Positions 8,416-16,809 of a DNA stretch of 64,000 bases are shown here, piece after piece; the stretch's first letter is position 1, and each line of letters starts with the position of its first letter. Under the pieces are notes generated by a model. It did not search any database and had not been told where the DNA came from. It was given only the letters and a program-made list of their open reading frames with translations. The position numbers were made by a program, and so were the translations under genes. Location of the stretch: positions 124,001-188,000 of the forward strand of contig NZ_JBAKHX010000002.1 in the NCBI RefSeq assembly GCF_036906915.1. Reading direction: 5' to 3'. Origin of the DNA: Phytohabitans sp036906915. GTDB taxonomy: Bacteria > Actinomycetota > Actinomycetes > Mycobacteriales > Micromonosporaceae.

Positions 8416-9382
8416 TCCCACGTCCGGCTCCCTCACGACCTCGCCGAACGAGCAGCCCGGCTTGGTGGCCGACGCCGCACCCGCGCCTGAGGCACCGGCT
8501 CCGCAGCGTGACAAGCCGCGCGGCCTGCTCGGCGACGCCTGGTACGACCTGCGGCGCAAGCCCCTTTTCTGGATCTCTGCCAGTTTCATCGTGCTCTTCC
8601 TGCTGATGGCCATCGTCCCGCAGCTCTTCACATCGGTCGACCCGACCGACAGCGACCTGGGTCGCAGCCTGGAGGGCCCGGCCGGGCAGGGTTGGTTCGG
8701 ATACGACATCCAAGGGCAGGACATCTATGCCCGCACCATCCACGGTGCCCGAGCGTCGATCGTGGTGGCTGTGACCGCGACGCTTGGCACCGTGTTTTTG
8801 GGCAGCCTGGTAGGTGTGATCGCAGGCTACTGGGGCGGCTGGCTCGACGCGCTCCTCTCGCGGCTCGCGGACGTGTTCTTCGGCATTCCGTTCGTGCTCG
8901 GCGCGATCGTGATCCTCTTCACCTTCAACACGCCAGGGGGCCGCCGTGGCGAGTTCAAGATCATGATGCTCGTGATCATCGCGCTGATCACCCTGGTCTG
9001 GCCGGTGTCCATGCGGATCATGCGATCCTCCGTGCTGGCCACCAAGCAAGCGGATTACATCCTGGCGGCCAGGGCGCTCGGCGCGAGCAACAGCCGGATC
9101 ATCTTCAAACACCTGATCCCGAACTGTCTCGCGCCCGTGCTGGTCTACGCCACGATCCTGGTCGGCGCGTTCATCGGCGCGGAGGCGACGCTCTCGTTCC
9201 TGGGCGTTGGCCTCCAGTCCCCGGTGGTCTCCTGGGGCGTGATCATCAACGAGTCCCAGAACTACCTCCGGGTCGCGCCGTACTGGCTGCTGTTCCCGGC
9301 CGCGTTCCTTGTCACCGCCGTGCTGAGCTTCGTGATGCTCGGCGAGGCGGTACGCGAGGCCCTTGACCCGAAGCTCCGGTAG
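8408..9382 (+). CDS. Peptide ABC transporter permease, DppC type
   Basis: A 324-residue permease. It begins with a cytoplasmic tail of about 45 polar residues, then a DppC/OppC N-terminal helix (FWISASFIVLFLLMAIVPQL) and five more helices. The EAA loop is in YILAARALGASNSRIIFKHL and the family signature GAEATLSFLGVGLQSPVVSWG follows. The start overlaps the preceding permease by 8 bp, and the next gene starts 10 nt after its stop, so the operon is tightly packed. It is the second channel subunit of the importer. Confidence 0.93.
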   Translation: MSDPTSGSLTTSPNEQPGLVADAAPAPEAPAPQRDKPRGLLGDAWYDLRRKPLFWISASFIVLFLLMAIVPQLFTSVDPTDSDLGRSLEGPAGQGWFGYDIQGQDIYARTIHGARASIVVAVTATLGTVFLGSLVGVIAGYWGGWLDALLSRLADVFFGIPFVLGAIVILFTFNTPGGRRGEFKIMMLVIIALITLVWPVSMRIMRSSVLATKQADYILAARALGASNSRIIFKHLIPNCLAPVLVYATILVGAFIGAEATLSFLGVGLQSPVVSWGVIINESQNYLRVAPYWLLFPAAFLVTAVLSFVMLGEAVREALDPKLR

Positions 9383-9392
9383 GAGACCTCAC

Positions 9393-10430
9393 TTGTCCAA
9401 CGTGTTCGTATCCGAACAGCCCGAAGCGGCGGCCGCCGGGCACCCCAGCGGCCGGCTGCTCGAGGTCGAAGACCTGCGCGTGGAGTTCCGCACCCGGGAC
9501 GGCGTGGCCAAGGTCATCAACGGCGTCACGTATCACGTCGACGCCGGTGAGACGCTGGCCGTGCTGGGTGAGTCGGGCTCCGGCAAGAGCGTGACCGCCC
9601 AGACCATCATGGGCATCCTGGACACCCCGCCCGGCTTCGTCACCGGCGGCGAGATCCGGTTCCACGGCCGCGACATGCTCAAGATGTCGGCCGAGGAGCG
9701 GCGCCGCATCCGCGGCGAGGGCATCGCGATGGTGTTCCAGGACGCGCTGTCGGCGCTCAACCCGGTCTTCACCGTCGGGTTCCAGATCGCCGAGCAGTTC
9801 CGCATCCGGCGGGGCATGAGCCGGGGCGACGCTAAGAAGCGCGCCGCCGAGATGCTCGATCAAGTCCAGATCCCCAACGCCAAACAGCGGATCAACGAGT
9901 ACCCGCACCAGTTCTCGGGCGGCATGCGGCAGCGCGTCATGATCGCGATGTCGCTCGCGCTGGACCCAGAGGTGCTGATCGCCGACGAGCCGACCACCGC
10001 GCTCGATGTGACGGTGCAGGCGCAGATCATGGACCTGCTCGCCGAGCTCCAGCAGGAACGGCAGATGGGGCTCATCCTCATCACGCACGACCTGGGCGTG
10101 GTGGCCGACGTCGCCGACCGGATCGCGGTCATGTACGCCGGCCGGATCGTCGAGGACGCGGACGTCGTCGAGCTGTACGCCAAGCCCGCGCACCCATACA
10201 CGCTGGGACTGATCGAGTCGATCCCGCGCATCAACGAAAAGGGCCAGCAGCTCCGGACGATCAAGGGGCTTCCGCCGAGCCTGCTGCGCATCCCGTCCGG
10301 CTGCCCATTCCACCCACGGTGCCCCATGGCGCAGCCTGTCTGCGCGGAGAAGGTGCCGCCGTTGCTGCAGCTCGGCCCCACCCGGGCCAGTGCCTGCCAC
10401 TTCGCTCAGGATCTGGTGAGCCGTGACTGA
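9393..10430 (+). CDS. Peptide ABC transporter ATP-binding protein, DppD type
   Basis: A 345-residue ATPase. I place the start at TTG 9393 because AGGAG lies 7 nt before it and the preceding gene ends at 9382. Walker A is GESGSGKS, the ABC signature is FSGGMRQRVMIAMSLAL, Walker B is VLIADEPTTALDV, and the H-loop is ITHDLGVV. The C-terminal oligopeptide-transporter extension has the CPFHPRCPMAQPVC cluster; in some homologues these Cys residues bind an iron-sulfur cluster. It acts as a heterodimer with the next gene product under the membrane. Confidence 0.94.
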   Translation: MSNVFVSEQPEAAAAGHPSGRLLEVEDLRVEFRTRDGVAKVINGVTYHVDAGETLAVLGESGSGKSVTAQTIMGILDTPPGFVTGGEIRFHGRDMLKMSAEERRRIRGEGIAMVFQDALSALNPVFTVGFQIAEQFRIRRGMSRGDAKKRAAEMLDQVQIPNAKQRINEYPHQFSGGMRQRVMIAMSLALDPEVLIADEPTTALDVTVQAQIMDLLAELQQERQMGLILITHDLGVVADVADRIAVMYAGRIVEDADVVELYAKPAHPYTLGLIESIPRINEKGQQLRTIKGLPPSLLRIPSGCPFHPRCPMAQPVCAEKVPPLLQLGPTRASACHFAQDLVSRD

Positions 10431-11469
10431 AAGCGTCCTTGAGGTCAGAGACCTGGTCAAGTACTACCCGGTCACCCGCGGCGTGGTGTTCAAGAAGACG
10501 ATCGGCCACGTTCAGGCGGTCGACGGGGTCTCGTTCAACCTGCGCAAGGGCGAGACGCTCGGCGTGGTGGGCGAGTCCGGCTGCGGCAAGTCGACGCTCG
10601 CCCGGGTGCTCATGCGCCTGGAGAAGCCCACCGCCGGCAGCGTGAAGTTCAACGGCCAGGACATCTACGGGTTGAGCGGCTCGGGGCTGCGGCGGCTGCG
10701 GCGCAACATCCAGCTCGTCATGCAGGACCCGTACACGTCACTGAACCCGCGCATGACGGTCGGTGACCTGATCGGCGAGCCCTTCGAGATCCACCCGGAC
10801 GTGGCGCCAAAGAGCAGCCGGCGGCAGAAGGTCCAGGATCTGCTCGAGGTCGTGGGGCTCAACCCGGAGCACATCAACCGGTACCCGCACCAGTTCTCCG
10901 GCGGGCAGCGGCAGCGCATCGGCATCGCCCGTGCTCTGGCCCTGCGTCCGGAGATCATCGTCTGTGACGAGCCGGTCAGCGCGCTGGACGTGTCGATCCA
11001 GGCCCAGGTGATGAACCTGCTGGAGAAGCTCCAGGACGAGTTCGGCCTGTCGTACATCTTCATCGCACACGACCTGTCGGTGGTGCGCCACCTCTCCGAC
11101 CGGGTCGCCGTGATGTACCTGGGCAAGATGGTCGAGATCGGCACCGAAGACGAGATCTACGAACGGCCGACGCACCCGTACACCCAGGCGTTGCTGTCGG
11201 CGGTGCCGGTGCCCGACCCGAGTAGTCGCGAGACCAAGGCGATCATCCGGCTCACCGGCGACGTGCCGAGCCCCGCCAACCCGCCCTCGGGCTGCCGGTT
11301 CCGCACCCGCTGCTGGAAGGCGCAGGACGTCTGCGCCAAGGAGGTGCCGGAGCTCGTGGTGCGCAGCGGCTCCGACCACCCGAGCGCCTGCCACTTCGCG
11401 GAGAAGCGCGAGATCGTGGCGACCCACGAGGCAAGCGGGCTGACCGACCTCCCGACCCGCACGCTGTAG
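10423..11469 (+). CDS. Peptide ABC transporter ATP-binding protein, DppF type
   Basis: A 348-residue ATPase starting at GTG and overlapping the preceding ATPase by 8 bp. Walker A is GESGCGKST, the ABC signature is FSGGQRQRIGIARALAL, Walker B is IIVCDEPVSALDV, and the H-loop is IAHDLSVV. The C-terminal Cys cluster is CRFRTRCWKAQDVC. It is the last gene of the five-gene importer operon; a repeat-rich spacer follows. The set is complete, so the importer is probably functional; the exact solute cannot be told from sequence. Confidence 0.94.
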   Translation: MTESVLEVRDLVKYYPVTRGVVFKKTIGHVQAVDGVSFNLRKGETLGVVGESGCGKSTLARVLMRLEKPTAGSVKFNGQDIYGLSGSGLRRLRRNIQLVMQDPYTSLNPRMTVGDLIGEPFEIHPDVAPKSSRRQKVQDLLEVVGLNPEHINRYPHQFSGGQRQRIGIARALALRPEIIVCDEPVSALDVSIQAQVMNLLEKLQDEFGLSYIFIAHDLSVVRHLSDRVAVMYLGKMVEIGTEDEIYERPTHPYTQALLSAVPVPDPSSRETKAIIRLTGDVPSPANPPSGCRFRTRCWKAQDVCAKEVPELVVRSGSDHPSACHFAEKREIVATHEASGLTDLPTRTL

Positions 11470-11515
11470 CGACGCGGCGAGCCGCACCCCGCGCGCTCGC
11501 CCGCCGGCCGCACCC

Positions 11516-11583
11516 GCGCTCGCCCGTCGGGTGCGGCCGCGCTCGCCCGTCGGGTGCGGCCGCGCCGTCCGTCGGGTGCGGCC
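11516..11583. repeat. GC-rich tandem repeat, about 23-bp unit, three copies
   Basis: Units at 11516-11538, 11539-11561 and 11562-11583 share CCCGTCGGGTGCGGCC with small changes, and a partial unit continues toward the inverted repeat at 11595. They fill the spacer between the convergent ABC operon and chorismate mutase. No coding role is visible. Confidence 0.75.
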
Positions 11584-11594
11584 GCGACGTCCGT

Positions 11595-11673
11595 CGATCA
11601 AGGGCAAATGCACGTGGTTTGATCTCCGATCCACGTGCATTTGCCCTTGATCGTGGGAAAGGCCCTTGATCGG
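11595..11673 (+). repeat. Inverted-repeat element, copy 1
   Basis: The 23-bp perfect arms at 11595-11617 and 11631-11653 are separated by a 13-nt loop. A tail ending in CCCTTGATC (to about 11673) repeats the arm end. The arms contain AAGGGCAAATGCACGTGG. It lies between the convergent ABC operon and chorismate mutase. Five further copies are annotated in this window. Confidence 0.85.
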
Positions 11674-11699
11674 CGAGCGCCGGCTGCGGCGCGGCGGGC

Positions 11700-12017
11700 C
11701 TAGAGGGGACCGCGGCCGGCGCGGAGGACGAGCAGCGCGAGCTGCGTGCCGTCGGCCCCGAGCGCGGCGCGGAAGCGGTCCAGGATCTCCCGCTCCCGGG
11801 AGAGCACCAGCCGGGTACCCCCGGAGGCCAGCCGCGTGGCGCCGACCTGCTGGGAGAGCGCGGCGCGTTCCTGCCAGAGCTGGATGAGCGCGTTGTCGAT
11901 CTCGTCGATGCGCTGCCGCATCGCGGTGATGCGGTCGGACGCGTCCTGGGCGTCGGTGCCGGTCTCGGCGCTGGCCGCCGGACCGCCCGGCTGCTGCTCT
12001 GCCACGTCGGTGGCCAT
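11700..12017 (-). CDS. Chorismate mutase, AroQ class
   Basis: A 105-residue all-helical chorismate mutase that would convert chorismate to prephenate for Phe and Tyr synthesis. The helix with RIDEIDNALIQLWQERAALS holds the conserved first Arg and acidic residues, and LVLSREREILDRF supplies the later active-site helix. A ~30-residue polar N-terminal extension precedes the domain. AGGGGAG before the ATG is the ribosome site. About 50 nt upstream is a transcription attenuator with a leader peptide encoding Phe-Tyr-Phe-Tyr, which fits control by the end products. The operon appears to hold this gene alone. Confidence 0.85.
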   Translation of the reverse strand: MATDVAEQQPGGPAASAETGTDAQDASDRITAMRQRIDEIDNALIQLWQERAALSQQVGATRLASGGTRLVLSREREILDRFRAALGADGTQLALLVLRAGRGPL

Positions 12018-12067
12018 CGGGTGCTCCCCTGGGTCTCGGTCCCGGTGTCCTGGCGTCCGGAAGCGCG

Positions 12068-12098
12068 AAAGCCCCGGACTCCAGGAGCCCGGGGCTTT
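12068..12098 (-). terminator. Attenuator terminator of the chorismate mutase leader
   Basis: A 10-bp perfect stem (12068-12077 with 12089-12098) and an 11-nt loop, read leftward, ending in a short UUU run. It lies between the leader peptide (stop at 12114) and the chorismate mutase start (12017). The segment 12079-12092 can instead pair with 12134-12147 inside the leader-peptide gene, 14 bp with two G-U pairs. That would be the antiterminator. Confidence 0.75.
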
Positions 12099-12113
12099 GG
12101 TAGGTCTTTGTGA

Positions 12114-12179
12114 TCAGGCGCGACCTACGGCTGCCGGACTCCCGGAGCCGTAAAAGTAGAACCGCGCGTGGTGGATCAC
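12114..12179 (-). CDS. Phe/Tyr leader peptide of chorismate mutase
   Basis: A 21-codon ORF starting at GTG 12179 and containing HHARFYFYGSGSP. The run TTC-TAC-TTT-TAC (12161 down to 12150) places Phe and Tyr codons just before the region that can form the antiterminator. A CATACT hexamer ends 6 nt before the GTG, so the mRNA probably begins at the start codon itself (leaderless). The overall order of leader peptide, antiterminator, terminator and structural gene is that of classical amino-acid attenuators. Expression should rise when charged tRNA-Phe or tRNA-Tyr is scarce. Confidence 0.72.
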   Translation of the reverse strand: MIHHARFYFYGSGSPAAVGRA

Positions 12180-12185
12180 GGCGCA

Positions 12186-12215
12186 AGTATGCCGGCGCGT
12201 CAAGCCCAGCCGCAA
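12186..12215 (-). promoter_or_regulatory. Promoter of the chorismate mutase leader
   Basis: Read leftward, TTGCGG (12215-12210) and CATACT (12191-12186) are 18 nt apart, close to the housekeeping sigma consensus. The -10 box lies 6 nt upstream of the leader-peptide GTG, predicting a transcript with no 5' untranslated region. Confidence 0.5.
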
Positions 12216-12305
12216 CCCCATCTCACGATCAGGACAAATCACCGCACGGATCGATCGGCGCAGCACCGCCACCAAGACCCTGAGACCACCGATCAAGGTC
12301 CTTTC

Positions 12306-12370
12306 CGCTGATCAAGGGCGAATGCACGTGGTTTGATCTCTTTTCCACGTGCATTCGCCCTTGATCAGCG
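12306..12370 (+). repeat. Inverted-repeat element, copy 2
   Basis: The 26-bp perfect arms at 12306-12331 and 12345-12370 flank a 13-nt loop. The arms read GGGCGAATGCACGTGG, where copy 1 has GGGCAAATGC, and the opposite arm carries the matching change. The extra GATCAAGG half-site lies on the left side here (about 12290), unlike in the other + oriented copies. It is downstream of the 5'-nucleotidase gene and upstream of the chorismate mutase leader. Confidence 0.85.
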
Positions 12371-12371
12371 A

Positions 12372-12413
12372 GCGGCGCCGCGCTAGCGCGCGGAATGCGT
12401 CGCGCGGCGCCGC
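12372..12413 (-). terminator. Hairpin after the 5'-nucleotidase gene
   Basis: A 12-bp GC-only stem (12372-12383 with 12402-12413) and an 18-nt loop lie directly after the 5'-nucleotidase stop on its strand. No U-run follows. It abuts inverted-repeat copy 2. Confidence 0.6.
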
Positions 12414-12418
12414 CAGGG

Positions 12419-14275
12419 TTAGAGGCGGGTGATGCGGTTTTGGGGACCGGGGCCGATCGGGGCCGTCGGGCCGCCGAGGTACGCGACCAGGGCGTCCACG
12501 TCGAAGCCCGGTGCGGTGGCCCGGTCGGTGCCCGCGGTCAGCCTGGTGAACCCGTCACCGCCGTTGGCGAGGAAGTCGTTCGTCGTCACCCGGTAGGTGG
12601 CCGCCGGATCGACCGGTACGCCGTTCAAGGTGATGCCGCTGACCTTCGAGCCAGCCGCCGCCGACGCCGTGTACGTGTACGCGAAGCCCGCCGACACCTG
12701 GAGGATCCGCTGGACGGTCTGCCCTCCGAAGCCTACGAACTGCTGCTCAAGCACCTCCTTGAGCTGGGCACCGGTGAACGTCTGGGTCACCACGAGGTTG
12801 TTGAACGGCTGCACGGTGAAGCACTCGCCGTACGTCACCTGGCCGGGCGCCTCACCGCCGGGCGAGTTGCCGAACGTCAACGGTGCCCGGATGCCGCCGG
12901 GGTTCATCAGGGCCAGCTGTGCACCCGCCGCCGACGCGGTGTAGGCGAGCTGCGCGTCGGCGATCACGTCGCCCAGCGAGCTCTCCCCGGCCGCGTTCGC
13001 GGCCGTGCTCAGGTCGGCGCTGATCGAGCCGACGACCCGGTTCGCGATCGGGGCGACCGCCGCGCGGTACTTGTCGGCGATGACCTCGGCGCTCTTGTCG
13101 ACCAGCGCCGGGTTCCGGACGAACGCGCCGGAGGCGTCGGTCTGCCAGGAGCCGTCCGCTTTCCGGATGCCGTTCTCGACGATCACGTTGCGCGCCGTGA
13201 TGTCGGCGAACTTCCCGCTGCGCTTGTCGAGCGTGAAGTCGATGTCGGTGACGAGGACGCCGTTGGAGCCGGCGCTGGTCACGACCGTGGGCGCGCCCGA
13301 TGAGTTGGGCAGCTGGCACGAGTAGAACCGGTGAGTGTGCCCGGAGACCACGATGCCGAACTCCGGCCGCAACCCCGCCACGATGTTGGTGATCGGCCCG
13401 GCGAAGTTGTTGCAGCCGTCGACCGGCAGGACCGGCGGGGGTGACGCTTGGGCGCCGCCCTCGTGGATCAGCAGCACCATCGACTTGACGCCGGTGAGCC
13501 GGAGCAGCGACGCCCACCTGTTGGCGGTTTCGATCTCGTCGCGGAATTCGACCGTGGCGATGCCCGCCGGGTTGACGATCGACGGGGTGCCGCGCAGCGT
13601 CATGCCGACGAAGCCGACCGGTACGCCGTCGATGAGCTTGATGTCGACCGGCAGCAGGATCGGCAGCCCGGTCTTCTTGTTGACCACGTTGGCCGCCAGG
13701 TACTTGAACTTGGCGCCCTTGAACCCGTCGCCGTCCTGGCAGCCGTCGGTCGGGTGGCAGCCGCCCCGCGCCAGGCGCGCGAGCTCGGTCGTACCCTCAT
13801 CGAACTCGTGGTTGCCCACCGAGCTGATCTGCAGCCCTGCGTTGTTCAGCAGCTCGATCGAGGGCTCGTCGTGGAACGCCGCGCTGACCAGCGGCGTGGC
13901 GCCCACGAGGTCGCCGGCCCCGACGGTGATCGACGTGCGCTTCTCCGCCGTGGCCTCGGCGCGAAGCCTCTTGACCCAGGTGGTCAGGTATTCGACGCCA
14001 CCGGCCGGGTTGCCGTTGACGAGGCCACCACTGCCGGTGGGCGGGTCGACGGCGCCGTGGAAGTCGTTGAAGCCCAGGAGGTTGCCCCTGGCGGCACCGC
14101 TCTTGAGGTCATGGCCGTACGACACCGAGACGGGCGTCATCGGTGTCCACGTGGAGGTCTTGGTGGACGAGTCTTCGCCGCGACTGATCGGAATGGTGGC
14201 GACGACGGCCAACGCGAGCGCGGGCACCGCGAGGTGACGCAGCACCGCCCAGGCGCGTGAGCGCGCACGGGTCAT
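12419..14275 (-). CDS. Secreted bifunctional metallophosphatase/5'-nucleotidase
   Basis: A 618-residue UshA-like enzyme that would release phosphate from nucleotides outside the cell. The N-terminus is basic followed by a hydrophobic segment (residues ~14-30), a signal peptide. The metallophosphatase domain shows LLGFNDFHGAVDP, VGAGDLVGATP, SVGNHEFDEG and VVSGHTHRFYS, the expected two-metal ligands. The C-terminal 5'-nucleotidase substrate domain contains FGNSPGGEAPGQVTYGE and a late NDFLANGGDGFT. There is no cell-wall sorting signal. Length is full. It is divergent from pcrA across 123 bp. Confidence 0.93.
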   Translation of the reverse strand: MTRARSRAWAVLRHLAVPALALAVVATIPISRGEDSSTKTSTWTPMTPVSVSYGHDLKSGAARGNLLGFNDFHGAVDPPTGSGGLVNGNPAGGVEYLTTWVKRLRAEATAEKRTSITVGAGDLVGATPLVSAAFHDEPSIELLNNAGLQISSVGNHEFDEGTTELARLARGGCHPTDGCQDGDGFKGAKFKYLAANVVNKKTGLPILLPVDIKLIDGVPVGFVGMTLRGTPSIVNPAGIATVEFRDEIETANRWASLLRLTGVKSMVLLIHEGGAQASPPPVLPVDGCNNFAGPITNIVAGLRPEFGIVVSGHTHRFYSCQLPNSSGAPTVVTSAGSNGVLVTDIDFTLDKRSGKFADITARNVIVENGIRKADGSWQTDASGAFVRNPALVDKSAEVIADKYRAAVAPIANRVVGSISADLSTAANAAGESSLGDVIADAQLAYTASAAGAQLALMNPGGIRAPLTFGNSPGGEAPGQVTYGECFTVQPFNNLVVTQTFTGAQLKEVLEQQFVGFGGQTVQRILQVSAGFAYTYTASAAAGSKVSGITLNGVPVDPAATYRVTTNDFLANGGDGFTRLTAGTDRATAPGFDVDALVAYLGGPTAPIGPGPQNRITRL

Positions 14276-14398
14276 GTGTCTCTCCTAATATGCGCAGGAC
14301 AACATCGGTCATCGTTCTCGCTGGACAAAGATCACGCCAGACCCACCAGGTGACGAATTGGTAGCCGTGTCGGTGGTCGGGCTTAGACTCGCTCTGCG

Positions 14399-16765
14399 AT
14401 GCATGCTCTCTTTGACACCCCGACCCAGGCGGAGCCCGCCGACGCCGACTCCAAGGCGCGGCGCAGCCGCAAGCCCGACCCGGAAAAGCTGCTGGAGGGC
14501 CTCAACGGTCCGCAGCGCGAGGCGGTTGCGCACGCCGGTTCCCCGCTGCTGATCGTGGCAGGTGCGGGCTCCGGCAAGACCCGTGTGCTCACCAACCGCA
14601 TCGCCTACCTGCTCGGCGCGCGTGACGTGCACCCCGGCCAGATCATCGCGATCACCTTCACCAACAAGGCTGCCGGCGAGATGAAGGAGCGGGTGGCCGC
14701 GCTGGTGGGCGGCCGGGCGCGGCTGATGTGGGTGTCTACGTTCCACTCGGCGTGCGTGCGCATCCTGCGGGCCGAGCACGAGCACGCCGGGCTGAAGTCC
14801 AGCTTCTCCATCTACGACGCCGACGACTCGCGCCGCCTGATGCAGATGGTGGCGCGCGAGCTCGACCTCGACCCGAAGCGGTATCCGGCACGCGGGCTCG
14901 CCGCCCAGGTGTCCAACCTGAAAAACGAGCTGATCGACCCGGAGGAGTTCGCCGGTCGAGCGAAGGGTCCCAACGAGCGGGCGCTCGCCGAGGCCTACAC
15001 GCTCTACCAGCGGCGGCTGGGCGAGGCGCACGCGCTCGACTTCGACGACCTCATCATGACCACCGTGCACCTGTTCCAGGCGCACCCGCACGTCGCTGAG
15101 GCCTACCGGCGGCGGTTCCGGCACGTGCTCGTCGACGAGTACCAGGACACCAACCACGCCCAGTACGTGCTCATCAAGGAGCTGGTGGGCGGCACGCCGG
15201 AGCTGGAGCCGGGCGAGCTGTGCGTCGTGGGCGACGCCGACCAGTCCATCTACGCGTTCCGCGGCGCCACGATCCGCAACATCTTGGAGTTCGAGCGCGA
15301 CTTCCCCAATGCCCGCACGATCCTGCTGGAGCAGAATTACCGCTCCACGCAAACGATCCTCAACGCCGCCAACGCGGTCATCGACCGCAACACCTCGCGC
15401 AAGCCCAAGCGGCTGTGGAGCGAGGAGGGGATGGGGGAGCAGATCGTCGGGTACGTCGCCGACACCGAGCACGCCGAGGCCGACTGGGTGGCCCGCGAGA
15501 TCGACCGGCTATGCGACGCGAGCGAGGCGCGCCCCGGCGACGTCGCGGTGTTCTACCGCACCAACGCACAGTCCCGCGTATTCGAAGAGGTGTTCATCCG
15601 GGTCGGCCTGCCGTACAAGGTCGTCGGCGGGGTCCGGTTCTACGAGCGCAAGGAGGTGCGCGACGCGCTCGCGTACCTGCGGGCCGTGATCAACGACGAC
15701 GACACGGTGAGCATCCGGCGCATCCTCAACACGCCGCGGCGCGGCATCGGAGATCGGGCCGAGGCGTGCGTCGAGGCGCTGTCCACTCGTGACCGCGTCT
15801 CATTCGGCGCGGCGCTGCGCCGCGCCGCCGAGGCGCCGGGCATCTCGTCCCGCGCGGCCAACGGCATCGCCGACTTCGTCGCGCTGATGGATGGGGTGGG
15901 CGAGCTGGCCGCGACCGCTCCACCCGAAGAGGTACTGGAGGCGGTGCTCCAGCGCTCGGGTTACCTGGCGGAGCTGGAGGAGAGCCTCGACCCGCAAGAC
16001 GCCGGCCGGGTGGAAAACCTGCAGGAGCTCGTGAGCGTGGCCCGTGAGTACACCGAGCGGATCGAGTCGCAGGACGAGACCGCCACGCTCGTGGGGTTCC
16101 TGGAGCAGGTGGCGTTGGTGGCCGACGCCGACCAGGTGCCCACCGACGACCCCAACCACCAGGGCGTGGTCACGCTGATGACCCTGCACACCGCGAAGGG
16201 CCTGGAGTTCCCGGTGGTGTTCCTGACCGGGCTCGAAGACGGCGTGTTCCCGCACCTGCGCTCGCTGGGCGACAACCGTGAGCTGGAAGAGGAGCGGCGC
16301 CTGGCGTACGTGGGCATCACGCGGGCCCGGCAGCGGCTCTACCTTTCCCGGGCGATGACCCGGTCGGCGTGGGGGCAGCCGCAGTACAACCCGGTGTCCC
16401 GGTTCGTCGAGGAGTTGCCCACGGAGCTGGTGCACTGGGAGCGCACCGAGTCGGCATATACGTCGTGGTCAGGCACCGGCGGGGGGATCGGTGGTCGCTC
16501 GGACAGGCAGCAGTTCACGGGCGGCACTGCCAAGGCGACCCGGCTCGCCGAGCGGCTGGGCATCGACGGCAGCAAGCTTGCGACGGCCGGCGACCTGCCG
16601 CAGGTGCCGAGCGTGGCGGCCGGCGACAGGATCAACCACCAGCGGTACGGCCTGGGCCGGGTGCTGGAGGTCGAGGGGTACGGCGCGCGCACCCAGGCGA
16701 AGGTCGACTTCGGCGACCAGGTGATGTGGATCGTGCTCCGGCACGCGCCGATCGAAAAGCTCTGA
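14399..16765 (+). CDS. pcrA: ATP-dependent DNA helicase PcrA/UvrD
   Basis: A 788-residue superfamily 1A helicase that unwinds DNA 3' to 5' in repair and replication. Walker A is VAGAGSGKTRVLTNR, motif II is VDEYQDTNHAQY, motif III is GDADQSIYAFRGA, motif IV follows at LEQNYRSTQTIL, and motifs V-VI are at TLHTAKGLEFPVV and AYVGITRARQRLYLS. The C-terminal ~50 residues (RYGLGRVLEVEG; KVDFGDQVMWIVL) form the Tudor-like domain of PcrA that contacts RNA polymerase. TAGACT lies 9 nt before the ATG, so the mRNA may have almost no leader. A 13-bp hairpin follows the stop. Confidence 0.96.
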   Translation: MHALFDTPTQAEPADADSKARRSRKPDPEKLLEGLNGPQREAVAHAGSPLLIVAGAGSGKTRVLTNRIAYLLGARDVHPGQIIAITFTNKAAGEMKERVAALVGGRARLMWVSTFHSACVRILRAEHEHAGLKSSFSIYDADDSRRLMQMVARELDLDPKRYPARGLAAQVSNLKNELIDPEEFAGRAKGPNERALAEAYTLYQRRLGEAHALDFDDLIMTTVHLFQAHPHVAEAYRRRFRHVLVDEYQDTNHAQYVLIKELVGGTPELEPGELCVVGDADQSIYAFRGATIRNILEFERDFPNARTILLEQNYRSTQTILNAANAVIDRNTSRKPKRLWSEEGMGEQIVGYVADTEHAEADWVAREIDRLCDASEARPGDVAVFYRTNAQSRVFEEVFIRVGLPYKVVGGVRFYERKEVRDALAYLRAVINDDDTVSIRRILNTPRRGIGDRAEACVEALSTRDRVSFGAALRRAAEAPGISSRAANGIADFVALMDGVGELAATAPPEEVLEAVLQRSGYLAELEESLDPQDAGRVENLQELVSVAREYTERIESQDETATLVGFLEQVALVADADQVPTDDPNHQGVVTLMTLHTAKGLEFPVVFLTGLEDGVFPHLRSLGDNRELEEERRLAYVGITRARQRLYLSRAMTRSAWGQPQYNPVSRFVEELPTELVHWERTESAYTSWSGTGGGIGGRSDRQQFTGGTAKATRLAERLGIDGSKLATAGDLPQVPSVAAGDRINHQRYGLGRVLEVEGYGARTQAKVDFGDQVMWIVLRHAPIEKL

Positions 16766-16767
16766 CC

Positions 16768-16799
16768 CGTCCCTCCCCGCTGTCGGGCGGGGAGGGACG
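16768..16799. terminator. Bidirectional hairpin between pcrA and M23 gene
   Basis: A 13-bp perfect stem (16768-16780 with 16787-16799) and a 6-nt loop lie between the convergent pcrA and M23 genes. No U-run is present on either side. Confidence 0.7.
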
Positions 16800-16809
16800 A
16801 GCCGGGGGT

